64,000 nucleotides of DNA from Calothrix sp. NIES-3974 (lineage in GTDB: Bacteria > Cyanobacteriota > Cyanobacteriia > Cyanobacteriales > Nostocaceae), in the NCBI RefSeq assembly GCF_002368395.1, contig NZ_AP018254.1:5394001-5458000 (forward strand). Reading direction: 5' to 3'. A program made the translations under genes and the position numbers. How positions within the stretch are numbered: position 1 is the stretch's first letter; every line of letters begins with the position of its first letter. The notes under the pieces are model-generated. The model saw only the letters and a program-made list of their open reading frames with translations. It searched no databases and had not been told where the DNA came from. This document shows positions 55,860 to 64,000 of this stretch, piece by piece.

Positions 55860-58220
55860 ATGATGACGACAACTGCCGATTTCCTTAGTCACCTCAACCC
55901 TAGTCAAAGACGTGCAGTGGAACATTTTTGTGGTCCATTGTTGGTGGTTGCGGGTGCGGGTTCGGGAAAAACTCGGGCCTTAACCTATCGTATTGCTAAT
56001 TTGATTTTGCAACATCAGGTCGAACCGGAACACATTTTAGCGGTGACTTTTACCAATAAAGCCGCGAGAGAAATGAAGGAACGTATTCAAAAGTTGTTTG
56101 CAGAACAAATTGCTCAACGGGAGTACGGGGAACGGTATGATTTACTACCGGAACATGAACAAACAATTTTGCGATCGCGTGTTTATAAAAGTGTGATCAA
56201 GGATATGTGGTGTGGTACTTTCCACAGTTTGTTTGCTCGGATTCTCCGGTTGGATATTGAGAAGTATGAGGATGAGAAGGGACGGAAGTGGAATCGGAAT
56301 TTTTCCATTTTTGATGATGGGGATGCTCAAACTCTGGTTAAGGAGTTGGTGACGAAGACTTTAAATTTGGATGAGAAGAAGTTTGACCCGCGTTCGGTTC
56401 GCTATGCGATTGGGAATGCCAAGAATCAGGGATTTTCACCGCAAGAATATGAACGGGAACGGGGTGATTATAAGGGGAAGGTCATTGCCCAGGTATATAG
56501 TTGCTATCAGGATAAGTTAGCAGAAAATAATGCCTTGGATTTTGATGATTTGATTTTAATGCCGACGCGGTTATTTCAACAAAATCCCCAGGTTTTGGAA
56601 TATTGGCATCGCAAGTTTCGTCATATTTTGGTGGATGAATACCAAGATACTAATCGTACCCAGTATGAGTTAATTCGGTTGTTAACAACTAATGGGGAAA
56701 CTGATAAGCAAAAATGGAATTGGCATCAGCGCTCTACGTTTGTGGTGGGGGATGCAGACCAGTCTATCTATAGTTTTCGTCAGGCTGATTTCCGGATTTT
56801 GTTGGAATTTCAAGATGATTTTGGCGACGGTTTAGCGGATGATATCACCGCTACAATGGTGAAATTGGAGGAAAATTATCGCTCCTGTGAGAATATTTTA
56901 GAAGTTGCCAATCAATTAATTGAAAATAATACCCAGAGAATTGATAAAATTCTCAAACCAACGCGGTCAGCCGGGGAAAAAATTTGTTTATTCCGCGCTG
57001 ACGATGAGGTTGTAGAAGCAGATTTTGTGATTAATCAAATCCGTCAGTTAGTTGGTAGTAATCCCGATTTAAATTGGGGTAGTTTTGCGATTTTGTATCG
57101 TACTAACGCCCAATCCCGACCCTTTGAAGATTTACTGGTACGGTATCAGATACCCTATACGGTTGTCGGTGGATTTAAATTCTATGACCGTCGGGAAATT
57201 AAGGATATTTTATCTTATTTGAAAGCAGTCATCAATCCCGCAGATACCTTAAGTTTATTACGCATCATCAATACACCTCGACGGGGTATCGGTAAATCCA
57301 CCATGGATAACTTGGCAAATGCAGCTCAAGAATTAGGGACAACCCTGTGGGAAATACTGAGCGACGAAACATCAGTGAATACCTTGGCTGGAAGGGCTGC
57401 TAAATCGGTAAATAGTTTTGCTAAAATGATTAGCAAATGGCAAGCACAAATTGCAGAGGTTCCCCTTTCCGAACTGGTTCAGGGAGTAATTGAGGATTCG
57501 GGATACATCCAGGATTTGCAACTGCAAGGAACCGACGAAGCTAAAGACCGAATTGAGAATATTCAATCCCTATATAATGCGGTGTTGGAATTTGAGGAGG
57601 AAAGTCGGGAAAATGACGATGAGGCGACTTTACAAAAATTCCTGGAAAAAACCTCCCTCAATTCAGACCTCGATAACCTCAAAGAAGGGGACGAAGCCGT
57701 ATCCTTGATGACCTTGCACTCATCGAAAGGATTAGAATTTCCCGTGGTATTCTTGGTAGGACTAGAACAGGGATTATTTCCCAACTATCGTTCCATGCAA
57801 GACCCCGCAGCCCTAGAAGAGGAACGCCGATTATGCTACGTTGGTATTACCCGTGCCCAAGAACAATTATTCATCAGCCATGCACGGGAAAGGAGATTGT
57901 ACGGAAATCGAGAACCAGCAGTGCGATCGCAATTTCTCGATGAATTACCGACTGAGTTCATATTCCCCTACAACCCCAGTCGCAAAGGTCATTCATCCAA
58001 GAACACTTCCCCAGTTAGCACCCCTGACCAACCCAGGGACACAAATACAAATCAAACTTGGTCTGTAGGGGATAGGGTTTTACATAAGACGTTTGGTATC
58101 GGTAATATTACTCATGTGTTCGGTAATGGCAAGAAAATATCCGTTGCCATCAAGTTTGATCAACTAGGACAAAAAATCATCGACCCCAGGGTAGCGCAAT
58201 TGCAAAAGGTAGAGACGTAG
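55860..58220 (+). CDS. pcrA: ATP-dependent DNA helicase, UvrD/PcrA family
   Basis: 786 residues. SF1A motifs in order: Q-motif LNPSQRRAVEH, Walker A AGAGSGKT (31-38), Ia TFTNKAAREMKER, II LVDEYQDTNRTQ, III VVGDADQSIYSFR, IV ILYRTNAQSRPFE, V VSLMTLHSSKGLEFPVVFLVG, VI ERRLCYVGITRAQEQL. The C-terminal WSVGDRVLHKTFGIG segment is the Tudor-like RNA polymerase-interacting tail of PcrA. It unwinds DNA in nucleotide-excision and replication-linked repair. An ATG one codon in (55863) is equally possible. Confidence 0.94.
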   Translation: MMTTTADFLSHLNPSQRRAVEHFCGPLLVVAGAGSGKTRALTYRIANLILQHQVEPEHILAVTFTNKAAREMKERIQKLFAEQIAQREYGERYDLLPEHEQTILRSRVYKSVIKDMWCGTFHSLFARILRLDIEKYEDEKGRKWNRNFSIFDDGDAQTLVKELVTKTLNLDEKKFDPRSVRYAIGNAKNQGFSPQEYERERGDYKGKVIAQVYSCYQDKLAENNALDFDDLILMPTRLFQQNPQVLEYWHRKFRHILVDEYQDTNRTQYELIRLLTTNGETDKQKWNWHQRSTFVVGDADQSIYSFRQADFRILLEFQDDFGDGLADDITATMVKLEENYRSCENILEVANQLIENNTQRIDKILKPTRSAGEKICLFRADDEVVEADFVINQIRQLVGSNPDLNWGSFAILYRTNAQSRPFEDLLVRYQIPYTVVGGFKFYDRREIKDILSYLKAVINPADTLSLLRIINTPRRGIGKSTMDNLANAAQELGTTLWEILSDETSVNTLAGRAAKSVNSFAKMISKWQAQIAEVPLSELVQGVIEDSGYIQDLQLQGTDEAKDRIENIQSLYNAVLEFEEESRENDDEATLQKFLEKTSLNSDLDNLKEGDEAVSLMTLHSSKGLEFPVVFLVGLEQGLFPNYRSMQDPAALEEERRLCYVGITRAQEQLFISHARERRLYGNREPAVRSQFLDELPTEFIFPYNPSRKGHSSKNTSPVSTPDQPRDTNTNQTWSVGDRVLHKTFGIGNITHVFGNGKKISVAIKFDQLGQKIIDPRVAQLQKVET

Positions 58221-58236
58221 CATCGCTGTATGTAGT

Positions 58237-58265
58237 GTAGAGACGTAGCATCGCTACGTCTCTAC
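58237..58265. repeat. perfect GAGACGTAGC palindrome after pcrA
   Basis: GTAGAGACGTAGC-ATC-GCTACGTCTCTAC, a 13-bp stem; an extra left arm lies at 58209-58229. It sits between convergent pcrA and the pentapeptide gene and can serve as a terminator for either. Confidence 0.8.
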
Positions 58266-58287
58266 ACGCAACGTTAATTATTTTTAT

Positions 58288-59871
58288 CTACTGCACATCA
58301 GCGACCTTTGACTCTACAAACAAAACATCAAACCATTTACTATCGTATTTTGCACATTCCCAGCATCTGGCTGATTGTAATTGGGTAAGGGTGAGGTTTT
58401 TAATATGTGATAAATCAGTTCCGTATAAATTTGCACCTTCCAGATTGGCTGATTGAACATTTGTCAGTTGTAAAGACGCACCATCTAACTGAACACCGAA
58501 GAGATTTGCTTGTAACAATTGCGCAGCTTGTAAATTAGCTTTGCGTAAATCAGCACCAGTCAAATTGACATTTTTTAAAACAGTGACCGTCAGGTTAGCT
58601 TTTTGTAAATTGACTCCCTGGAGGTCAGCACCTTCTAATTTCGCAGCACGAAGATTTGCACCTTCGAGATTTGCACCTGCAAGTTTCGCATTTTGGAAAT
58701 TAGCTTGAGTCAAATTAGTTTTACTCAGGTTTGCTGCTTCTAGGTTGGAGTGGGTTAAATCCGCATTTGTTAAATCTGCTCTGCGGAAGTAGATTTCCGA
58801 CAAATCACTATTACGTAAATTCGCTCCTCGTAGTTTGGTTAAGCGAAATCTGACATTCGTTAATTTGACCTGTTGTAAATCAGCATTGTCGAGGATAGCG
58901 GATTGGAAGTTGACGTTTTCTAAGGTTTCTCCCCAAAAAGTAGCCGATTTTAAATTTGTATTTTCAAATTTGACATTTTGAATCAAATTAAAACCTTGAA
59001 AATTAGCCCTTTGCAGATTCGCATGACTAAAATTGGCTTGGTCTAATATGGCATTACGTAAATCCGCATGTTCCATCTTCGCATGGCTAAAATCAGCACC
59101 ACTGAGATTTGCACCGGATAAATTCACCTCATCTAAAAAACCACCAGTGAGAATAGCATTGGTCAGATTTGCTTTGATTAAAGTGGCATTTTCCAGAATT
59201 GCTGCTTTTAATTTAGCATTTACGAGTATGGCTTGATTTAAGGTCCCATCCCTGAAAACCGTACTTTCTAAATGAGCGTTGAGAAAATTTGCCTCCGTTA
59301 AATCTGCACCAATAAATTTAGCACCAAACAGATTTCCATCACTGAAATCAGCATGTTGCAAATTTGCACCACTAAAATCAGTAATTTGCAGTTTAGCTTT
59401 GATGAACTTGGCATTAATTAAAATTGCGTTCAAAAAACTAACACCGCTCATATCCATCTCTGAGAAATCGCTTCCCGACAAGTTAACATAATGCAAAGAT
59501 GCACCATTAAATATTGCTTGTCGTAAATCGGTATCCTCCAGAATCGCGTGTTCTAAAATTGCACCTCGAAACTTTGTATTAACGAGAATCGCTTGAGTTA
59601 AATTTGTCCTGCGGAGGATGGCATTTTTAAAATTTGCATTTTCCAGGTTAGCACCACTTAAATCTGCATCAGTCAACTTTGCATCAGCCAAATTCGCACC
59701 CAGAAAATCAGCATTATGTAGCTTTGCACCAGTAAAGTTTGTATTTTCCAGCGTTGCTTTTCTAAACTTTGCACCAATCAAAATTGCATTACTGAAATCG
59801 TAACCATTCAAATTTTTTTCCGAAAAATCTCTTCCAGTCAAATCCTTACCTACGTATGAATGCATAGCCAT
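58288..59871 (-). CDS. pentapeptide repeat protein, about 500 residues of repeats
   Basis: 527 residues; starts at 59871 or the next ATG at 59865. From residue 10 to about 495 the sequence is almost unbroken A(D/N)LXX pentapeptides (GANLADAKLTDADLSGANLENANF and so on), which fold as a right-handed quadrilateral beta helix of about 24 turns. Some turns carry I or F at the centre (ATLENT, AILEHAI). Only the last 30 residues differ (CWECAKYDSKWFDVLFVES), with two Cys. Function unknown; scaffolding or DNA mimicry are known roles in the family. Confidence 0.92.
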   Translation of the reverse strand: MAMHSYVGKDLTGRDFSEKNLNGYDFSNAILIGAKFRKATLENTNFTGAKLHNADFLGANLADAKLTDADLSGANLENANFKNAILRRTNLTQAILVNTKFRGAILEHAILEDTDLRQAIFNGASLHYVNLSGSDFSEMDMSGVSFLNAILINAKFIKAKLQITDFSGANLQHADFSDGNLFGAKFIGADLTEANFLNAHLESTVFRDGTLNQAILVNAKLKAAILENATLIKANLTNAILTGGFLDEVNLSGANLSGADFSHAKMEHADLRNAILDQANFSHANLQRANFQGFNLIQNVKFENTNLKSATFWGETLENVNFQSAILDNADLQQVKLTNVRFRLTKLRGANLRNSDLSEIYFRRADLTNADLTHSNLEAANLSKTNLTQANFQNAKLAGANLEGANLRAAKLEGADLQGVNLQKANLTVTVLKNVNLTGADLRKANLQAAQLLQANLFGVQLDGASLQLTNVQSANLEGANLYGTDLSHIKNLTLTQLQSARCWECAKYDSKWFDVLFVESKVADVQ

Positions 59872-60020
59872 AGGTCTGTATTCTCACTATGAAAGATACA
59901 GTTGACTACACCAGTAATTACGCTAATTCCGGATTTTTATACTATTTCCTCAGAGTATATACTGAGAGATTGTTTAAAAAGTCATTTTTCATACTTGAAT
60001 TATCGCTCTTGGGAATGGGG

Positions 60021-60044
60021 AGAGACGCGACATGTCGCGTCTCT
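60021..60044. repeat. GAGACGCGACAT palindrome
   Basis: AGAGACGCGACA-TGTCGCGTCTCT, a perfect 24-bp palindrome of the GAGACG family, in the region between the pentapeptide gene and argG. Confidence 0.75.
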
Positions 60045-60197
60045 CCCTCGAAGGAAAAATCAGCTTTATAACCCTATGTCCAGGGTCGGGACGATAGTCA
60101 AAATAGTGATAATTAATACTTGACAAACATCCACTGAGAGTGTTGGGGAATATGTTGAGTCTCAAGTGGGTAGTACTCTGTGTCATTAGTTCTGATG

Positions 60198-60287
60198 GGT
60201 TCGTAGTTATGGTTCTAGTATAAAAAAAGTATTAAGGTAAGGGCGCTATACCCGCAGGGTTGTCGTAGACTAGCGCTACTACGAACC
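60198..60287. repeat. GGTTCGTAGT-ended small repeat, perfect ends
   Basis: GGTTCGTAGT at 60198-60207 and its exact reverse complement ACTACGAACC at 60278-60287. The 90-bp unit contains GGGCGCTATACCCGCAGGGT. A decayed relative is at 30203. It lies about 55 bp after the argG stop region, in the gap before the pentapeptide gene start. Confidence 0.65.
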
Positions 60288-60342
60288 TTATTCATGACAT
60301 GGAGTACTAGGTTATTCCCTACTCCCTATTCCCTATTCCCCA

Positions 60343-61542
60343 TTATTTCCCAATTTGGGCCCAAATTCGTGTTGGTAAACCCCACACATAAATAAAACCT
60401 TCCGCAGCTTTGTGATCGAATTTGTCATCTGCGCCATAGGTGGCTAAATCTGGTGTGTACATGGAATTTCCAGAACTGCGACCGACAATGATTGCATTCC
60501 CCTTGTATAGTTTGACCCGCACAGTACCATTGACCCGTTCCTGGGTTTTCTGAATAAAAGCATCCAAAGCCGCCTTCAAGGGACTATACCATAGTCCATT
60601 GTAAACCATTTGGGTATAGGTCTCTTCAATTCCCCGTTTGTAATGGGTGACATCTGCGGTCAAAATTAAACTCTCCAAATCCCGGTGAGCTTGGATTAAC
60701 ACCGTCATTGCTGGAGACTCGTAAATCTCCCGCGATTTAATCCCCACCAACCGGTTTTCAATCATATCAATCCGACCAATCCCGTGATTCCCCGCAGCAG
60801 TATTTAAACACTCAATCATCCCAATAGGTGATTTTTCCTCCCCATTGATTGTCACCGGAATACCATTGCGAAAACCAATTTCCATGTATTCAGGAACATC
60901 AGGAGTATCCGCGATCGCTTTTGTCATCTCATAAATTTCCTCCGGGGGTTCCACGTTCGGGTCTTCCAACACACCCGCTTCGATACTCCGTCCCAACAAA
61001 TTCTTATCGATACTGTAGGGAGAAGACTTTTTCACTGGAGCAGGGATACCAAACCTTTCCCCATAAGCAATGGTTTCCTCCCGACTCATCCCCCATTCCC
61101 GCGCTGGAGCAAGGATTTTCAAACTTGGATTCAGCGCAGCACAGGAAACATCAAACCGCACCTGGTCATTACCCTTACCAGTACAACCATGGGCGATCGC
61201 ATCTGCACCATATTTTTCAGCTGTCTCTACCAAAATTTTCGCAATCAAAGGACGCGCTAAAGCAGTTCCTAAAGGATAACGATTTTCGTACAATGCATTA
61301 GCCTGAATCGCAGCAAATGCATAATCACGAATAAAACTTTCCCTGACATCAATCACCAAAGACTCACTTGCACCCGATTTTAAAGCCTTCTCCCGAATCG
61401 GTTCTAGCTCCTCACCCTGACCCAAATCCGCAGCAAGGGTAATCACCTCTTCCACACCCCATTCATGCTTGAGGTAGGGAATACATACGGAAGTATCCAC
61501 CCCACCCGAATATGCTAACACGACCTTCTTGGCGCGACCCAT
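60343..61542 (-). CDS. argG: argininosuccinate synthase
   Basis: ATG 61542 chosen ([18 protein letters not shown] is the canonical start); an ATG at 61554 adds four residues. 399 residues. The ATP pyrophosphatase P-loop YSGGVDTS is at 11-18, followed by [44 protein letters not shown]-type [13 protein letters not shown], and [19 protein letters not shown] near the end. It joins citrulline and aspartate in arginine synthesis. Confidence 0.96.
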   Translation of the reverse strand: MGRAKKVVLAYSGGVDTSVCIPYLKHEWGVEEVITLAADLGQGEELEPIREKALKSGASESLVIDVRESFIRDYAFAAIQANALYENRYPLGTALARPLIAKILVETAEKYGADAIAHGCTGKGNDQVRFDVSCAALNPSLKILAPAREWGMSREETIAYGERFGIPAPVKKSSPYSIDKNLLGRSIEAGVLEDPNVEPPEEIYEMTKAIADTPDVPEYMEIGFRNGIPVTINGEEKSPIGMIECLNTAAGNHGIGRIDMIENRLVGIKSREIYESPAMTVLIQAHRDLESLILTADVTHYKRGIEETYTQMVYNGLWYSPLKAALDAFIQKTQERVNGTVRVKLYKGNAIIVGRSSGNSMYTPDLATYGADDKFDHKAAEGFIYVWGLPTRIWAQIGK

Positions 61543-61794
61543 GTGTTTCTCCAAAAGTTACCTGCAAAACAAAACCGGATCAATCTTATCCGATGATTTG
61601 CCCTTGGTGGTATGGATAAATAGGATTTTGGATTTTAGATTGTGAAATATTTGCTGTACAGGCTTTTGATATTTCCGTCTGTTGCAATCATTTATAATTA
61701 ACCTTTAAATGAAATGTCGATAGGCGTTAATAAATCCCGTGTATCGATACAAAAACCTAAAATAGAGTCGTATCCCACAATCCCAAAATTAACT

Positions 61795-62370
61795 ATGACT
61801 CAACTGAAAAAGCAACTCACTCTTGAAGAATTTCTTGCACTCCCGGAAGGTGATGTCATTTATGAGCTAGTTGACGCAGAAGCTGTCCCGAAATTTAAAA
61901 ACGATGAAATGTCCCCGAAGTTTTTTCACAGTTTGACTACTGGTGCATTATTTATACTGTTGTCTGCATGGGCACAAGGAAGGGGAAGGGTTGTGATAGA
62001 GTGGGCTATTAAACTTAAACGTCATCATCAATGTTGGGTTCCGGTAGCTGATTTAACCTATGTTTCCTATAACCTGCTTCCTGCTGATTGGTTGCAAGAT
62101 GAACCCTGTCCGGTTGCACCGGAATTGGTTGTGGAAATTATTTCTCCTGGTCAAACTTTTGGTGAGATAACCGAAAAAGTTAGTGATTATCTCAATGCTG
62201 GGGTTTTACGGGTTTGGGTGGTGGATACAAAAGCTAAAACTATTACTATATTTGCACCCGCTTCTGTTCCTGTAACGTATCGAGATGATTTGTTCATTTG
62301 TGATGATTTATTTCCAGGATTGGAATTTACTCCCCAGGAAGTATTTCAACGAGCTGGTTTGATAGGTTAG
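61795..62370 (+). CDS. Uma2 family (DUF820) putative restriction endonuclease
   Basis: 191 residues from ATG 61795, the start that begins directly with the family motif (LTLEEFLALPEGDVIYELVDAEAVPK). PD-(D/E)xK landmarks: VADLTYVSY with the active Asp, and PELVVEIISPGQTF with Glu, then EKVSDYLNAGVLRVWVVD. Cyanobacteria carry many such genes; substrate and role remain unknown. Confidence 0.88.
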   Translation: MTQLKKQLTLEEFLALPEGDVIYELVDAEAVPKFKNDEMSPKFFHSLTTGALFILLSAWAQGRGRVVIEWAIKLKRHHQCWVPVADLTYVSYNLLPADWLQDEPCPVAPELVVEIISPGQTFGEITEKVSDYLNAGVLRVWVVDTKAKTITIFAPASVPVTYRDDLFICDDLFPGLEFTPQEVFQRAGLIG

Positions 62371-62560
62371 TTTTTGCGGTGATTTCCCCCGCTTTCCTCG
62401 ATAAATCTTACCTGTTGGGAGTTTCAAAAGACGAATTAGCCATGATCAGCTTGAGCGCGATCGCATCGGTTTAACCGGTCGAAAATGGGTGTGATATTTC
62501 GCGGTTTTTTGCACCTTTAGCAATCAGTTGCAAAATTTCAACTTCCCTGACTCAACTATT

Positions 62561-62719
62561 TCCCGCTTTATCAGAATTTCCCTAACTCAAGAGCAGGAAA
62601 GCTAATTACAACAGTTAAGTCAACAAACCCTCCCTCAAGTTGAAAATGTTCTCAATCCGGAGCAAAAAAACCAATTTCAAACAGCGATCGCTCAAGGAAA
62701 ACCCTTTGGAAAGCTTTAG
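62561..62719 (+). pseudogene. possible remnant of a Spy/CpxP-like periplasmic protein
   Basis: Frame from 62561 reads SRFIRISLTQEQES, stop, then LQQLSQQTLPQVENVLNPEQ and KNQFQTAIAQGKPF before a stop at 62717. LTxEQ and VLNPEQKNQF are typical of Spy/CpxP-like proteins. The in-frame stop and missing signal peptide make it a probable fragment. Confidence 0.4.
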
Positions 62720-63297
62720 TTATTTTACGCAGTCAATATCAAAATCAACTCACCATCTGCGATGTCATGTCAATAGCAATTAATGTTGAATATGTGGACA
62801 GTCAGGAATTTAATACTTAGTTGAATTTTATACGACAAAAATGTTAAGTTTTTATGCAGGGGAAAACTTAAATTGCCTATATAGCCGATAAAATTGACAC
62901 TTTACCGGTATTACGTAAATTTAATCACTACTATTTTCGGTAGTCCGAGAGAAATAAATATAGTTACAACCCTCGCTAAATAAATTATTTTCCCATAAAT
63001 ACTGAAAAAATTATTTTTTTATAAAGTGAATATTACAATTAGTAAATACAATTGGGAATTATTTCGTCGGCAACGATATACTGATTCACAAAAATTATTT
63101 TAGTATAAAAAGTACAATACATAGTTATTGTTTTGGAGTTTAATTCCGGTGGAATATAACTTCAATTTGTCAACCGATGTGTCTGAAGCAACAATGTGTT
63201 GTAAATAGCATAGATATCTGTGGAAAACACTTCTGTTAAAACCAGTTGAGGCATGGTAAGTTTTGAACTTCAAGAAGTTTGTATGCGCTGATTTTCC
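62720..63297. other. intergenic region before the CyRepA1 gene
   Basis: No gene seen. AT-rich DNA (A/T tracts near 63010-63060) that may contain the promoter or, given the next gene, an origin-like sequence; no iterons are visible. Confidence 0.35.
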
Positions 63298-64000
63298 ATG
63301 CTTCCTTTGACCCATCTCCACCCCCAACATCTGGAAGAGTTAGTTAAAGATAGCGGTATTGATTTCAATATTGCTCACTTAAACTTTAGTTCTCTTCAGG
63401 ATGGAAACGCCTACGATTATTTGCTAATTTCCGAGCAGTTACCCCGTACTAATACGGGAATGGTACGGACGAATTGGTTAAATCGTTATGCCCATGTGGA
63501 AAGTGGTGGTTGGTGGTGTTCGGGATTGGACCCATTGAATGATTGGCAGGTAATGGAGTGGGGTTGTTTTAAGCCGAATCAACCGCGTCAAAATCAAAAA
63601 GGGAAGGCGATTAAGTATGAACATCCTCCCAGTACACCGACTCGAATATTTTGTTTACGGGTGACGGGGGAAATTTGGCAAAAAGTGGGTCAACGATACA
63701 ATGTCAGTTTACCAGAAGAGGTGGTTAACTGTGCCGATTTGGGTCAGGTTGGACAGGGTTTTTGGCGTTGGGTGATGGGTAGTAATGTGCCGATTATTAT
63801 TTGTGAGGGAGCTAAGAAGGCAGCTGCATTATTATCCCAGGGTTATGCCGCGATCGCAATTCCGGGGATAACTAGTGGGTATCGGGTGATTAAGGACGAC
63901 TTTGGTCGGGTGATGGGTCGTCAGTTGATCCCGGATTTAGCGGTGTTTGCCTTGACCAAACGGACGGTGTATATCTGTTTTGACTATGAAACGGAACCGA
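63298..64000 (+). CDS. CyRepA1-family replication protein (DUF3854), 3' end outside window
   Basis: ATG at 63298; open to the window edge, 234 codons visible. Landmarks as in proteins annotated 'plasmid replication protein, CyRepA1 family': YDYLLISEQLPRTNTGMVR, RYAHVESGGWWCSGLDPLN, WGCFKPNQPRQ, IKYEHPPSTPTRIFCLRV and IICEGAKKAAALLSQGYAAIAIPGITSGYR, a toprim-like DUF3854 domain, then VYICFDYETEP with the conserved Asp. These primase/helicase-like proteins are found on plasmids and often on chromosomes of filamentous cyanobacteria. Presence here may mark an integrated replicon (inference). Confidence 0.85.
   Translation, partial: MLPLTHLHPQHLEELVKDSGIDFNIAHLNFSSLQDGNAYDYLLISEQLPRTNTGMVRTNWLNRYAHVESGGWWCSGLDPLNDWQVMEWGCFKPNQPRQNQKGKAIKYEHPPSTPTRIFCLRVTGEIWQKVGQRYNVSLPEEVVNCADLGQVGQGFWRWVMGSNVPIIICEGAKKAAALLSQGYAAIAIPGITSGYRVIKDDFGRVMGRQLIPDLAVFALTKRTVYICFDYETEP

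Noticed and set aside
60849-61301. 150-codon plus-strand frame
   Set aside because: Antisense to argG, which is certain.
1-64000. tRNA, rRNA, riboswitch or retron/DGR components
   Set aside because: I scanned for T-loop motifs, rRNA cores and reverse transcriptase motifs and saw none; a tRNAscan or Infernal run would be decisive.

Overview
The window is chromosomal DNA from a filamentous, probably heterocyst-forming (Nostocales-type) cyanobacterium. Evidence: the octamer GCGATCGC (HIP1) is scattered everywhere; intergenic regions carry heptanucleotide runs of the CCCTACT/CCCTATT type and many small palindromic repeats; and the gene set is cyanobacterial (a CurT-like CAAD protein, omega subunit RpoZ, DUF1818, class II F/SBPase, glutamyl-tRNA reductase, carotenoid enzymes CrtD-like and CrtW-like, SLH and pentapeptide proteins, a CyRepA1-type replication protein). 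No rRNA, tRNA, CRISPR array or intact transposon was recognised.

Layout. 0-9 kb: end of a TPR-like gene, an IS982-derived miniature element, an FHA-PrsW membrane protease gene, a TldE/TldD pair separated by a 160-bp tandem repeat, a DUF938 methyltransferase and an S8 protease. 9-20 kb: a decayed IS4-type transposase, a FecCD permease, a second miniature element, a hydrolase/glutathionyl-reductase pair, an ABC exporter, a sugar transferase, and a minus-strand run (class V aminotransferase, methyltransferase, SurE). 20.5-24.8 kb: a zinc-uptake locus (znuB, znuC, znuA) that also holds an SCO5389-family gene, a threefold ~200-bp tandem repeat and several Zur-like operator sequences. 25-33 kb: a DUF433/DUF5615 toxin-antitoxin-like pair, an IS630-type remnant, a group 2 sigma factor, an FHA protein, rpoZ, a DUF1818 gene and crtD. 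33-50 kb: small secreted or membrane proteins, a mercuric-reductase-like flavoprotein, a Dus enzyme, an NTF2-like protein, a secreted protein with an apparent internal triplication, an SLH protein, CurT/CAAD, a recombinase-like fragment, a CBS protein, CrtW and an aldo/keto reductase. 50-64 kb: glpX-hemA, a repeat-rich stretch with a structured element, a TPR protein, a 34-residue membrane microprotein, a PcrA helicase, a pentapeptide protein, argG, a Uma2 nuclease and the start of a CyRepA1 replication gene that runs off the window.

Most genes are ordinary housekeeping or accessory genes. The most unusual part is the zinc locus: the same extended Zur-like motif (with CCTATAGG beside it) occurs three times within tandem repeats in front of znuB and once after znuA, where a TATAAT follows but no gene does. 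A separate palindromic near-match sits upstream of the SCO5389-family gene. The second theme is a dense population of non-autonomous repeats (IS982-type MITEs, a GTAAGTCGGTG-ended element, a GGTTCGTAGT-ended element, GAGACG palindromes, modular AT/GC palindromes and a structured element near 53.85 kb). All functional statements rest on reading the sequence and family knowledge; no database search was run.
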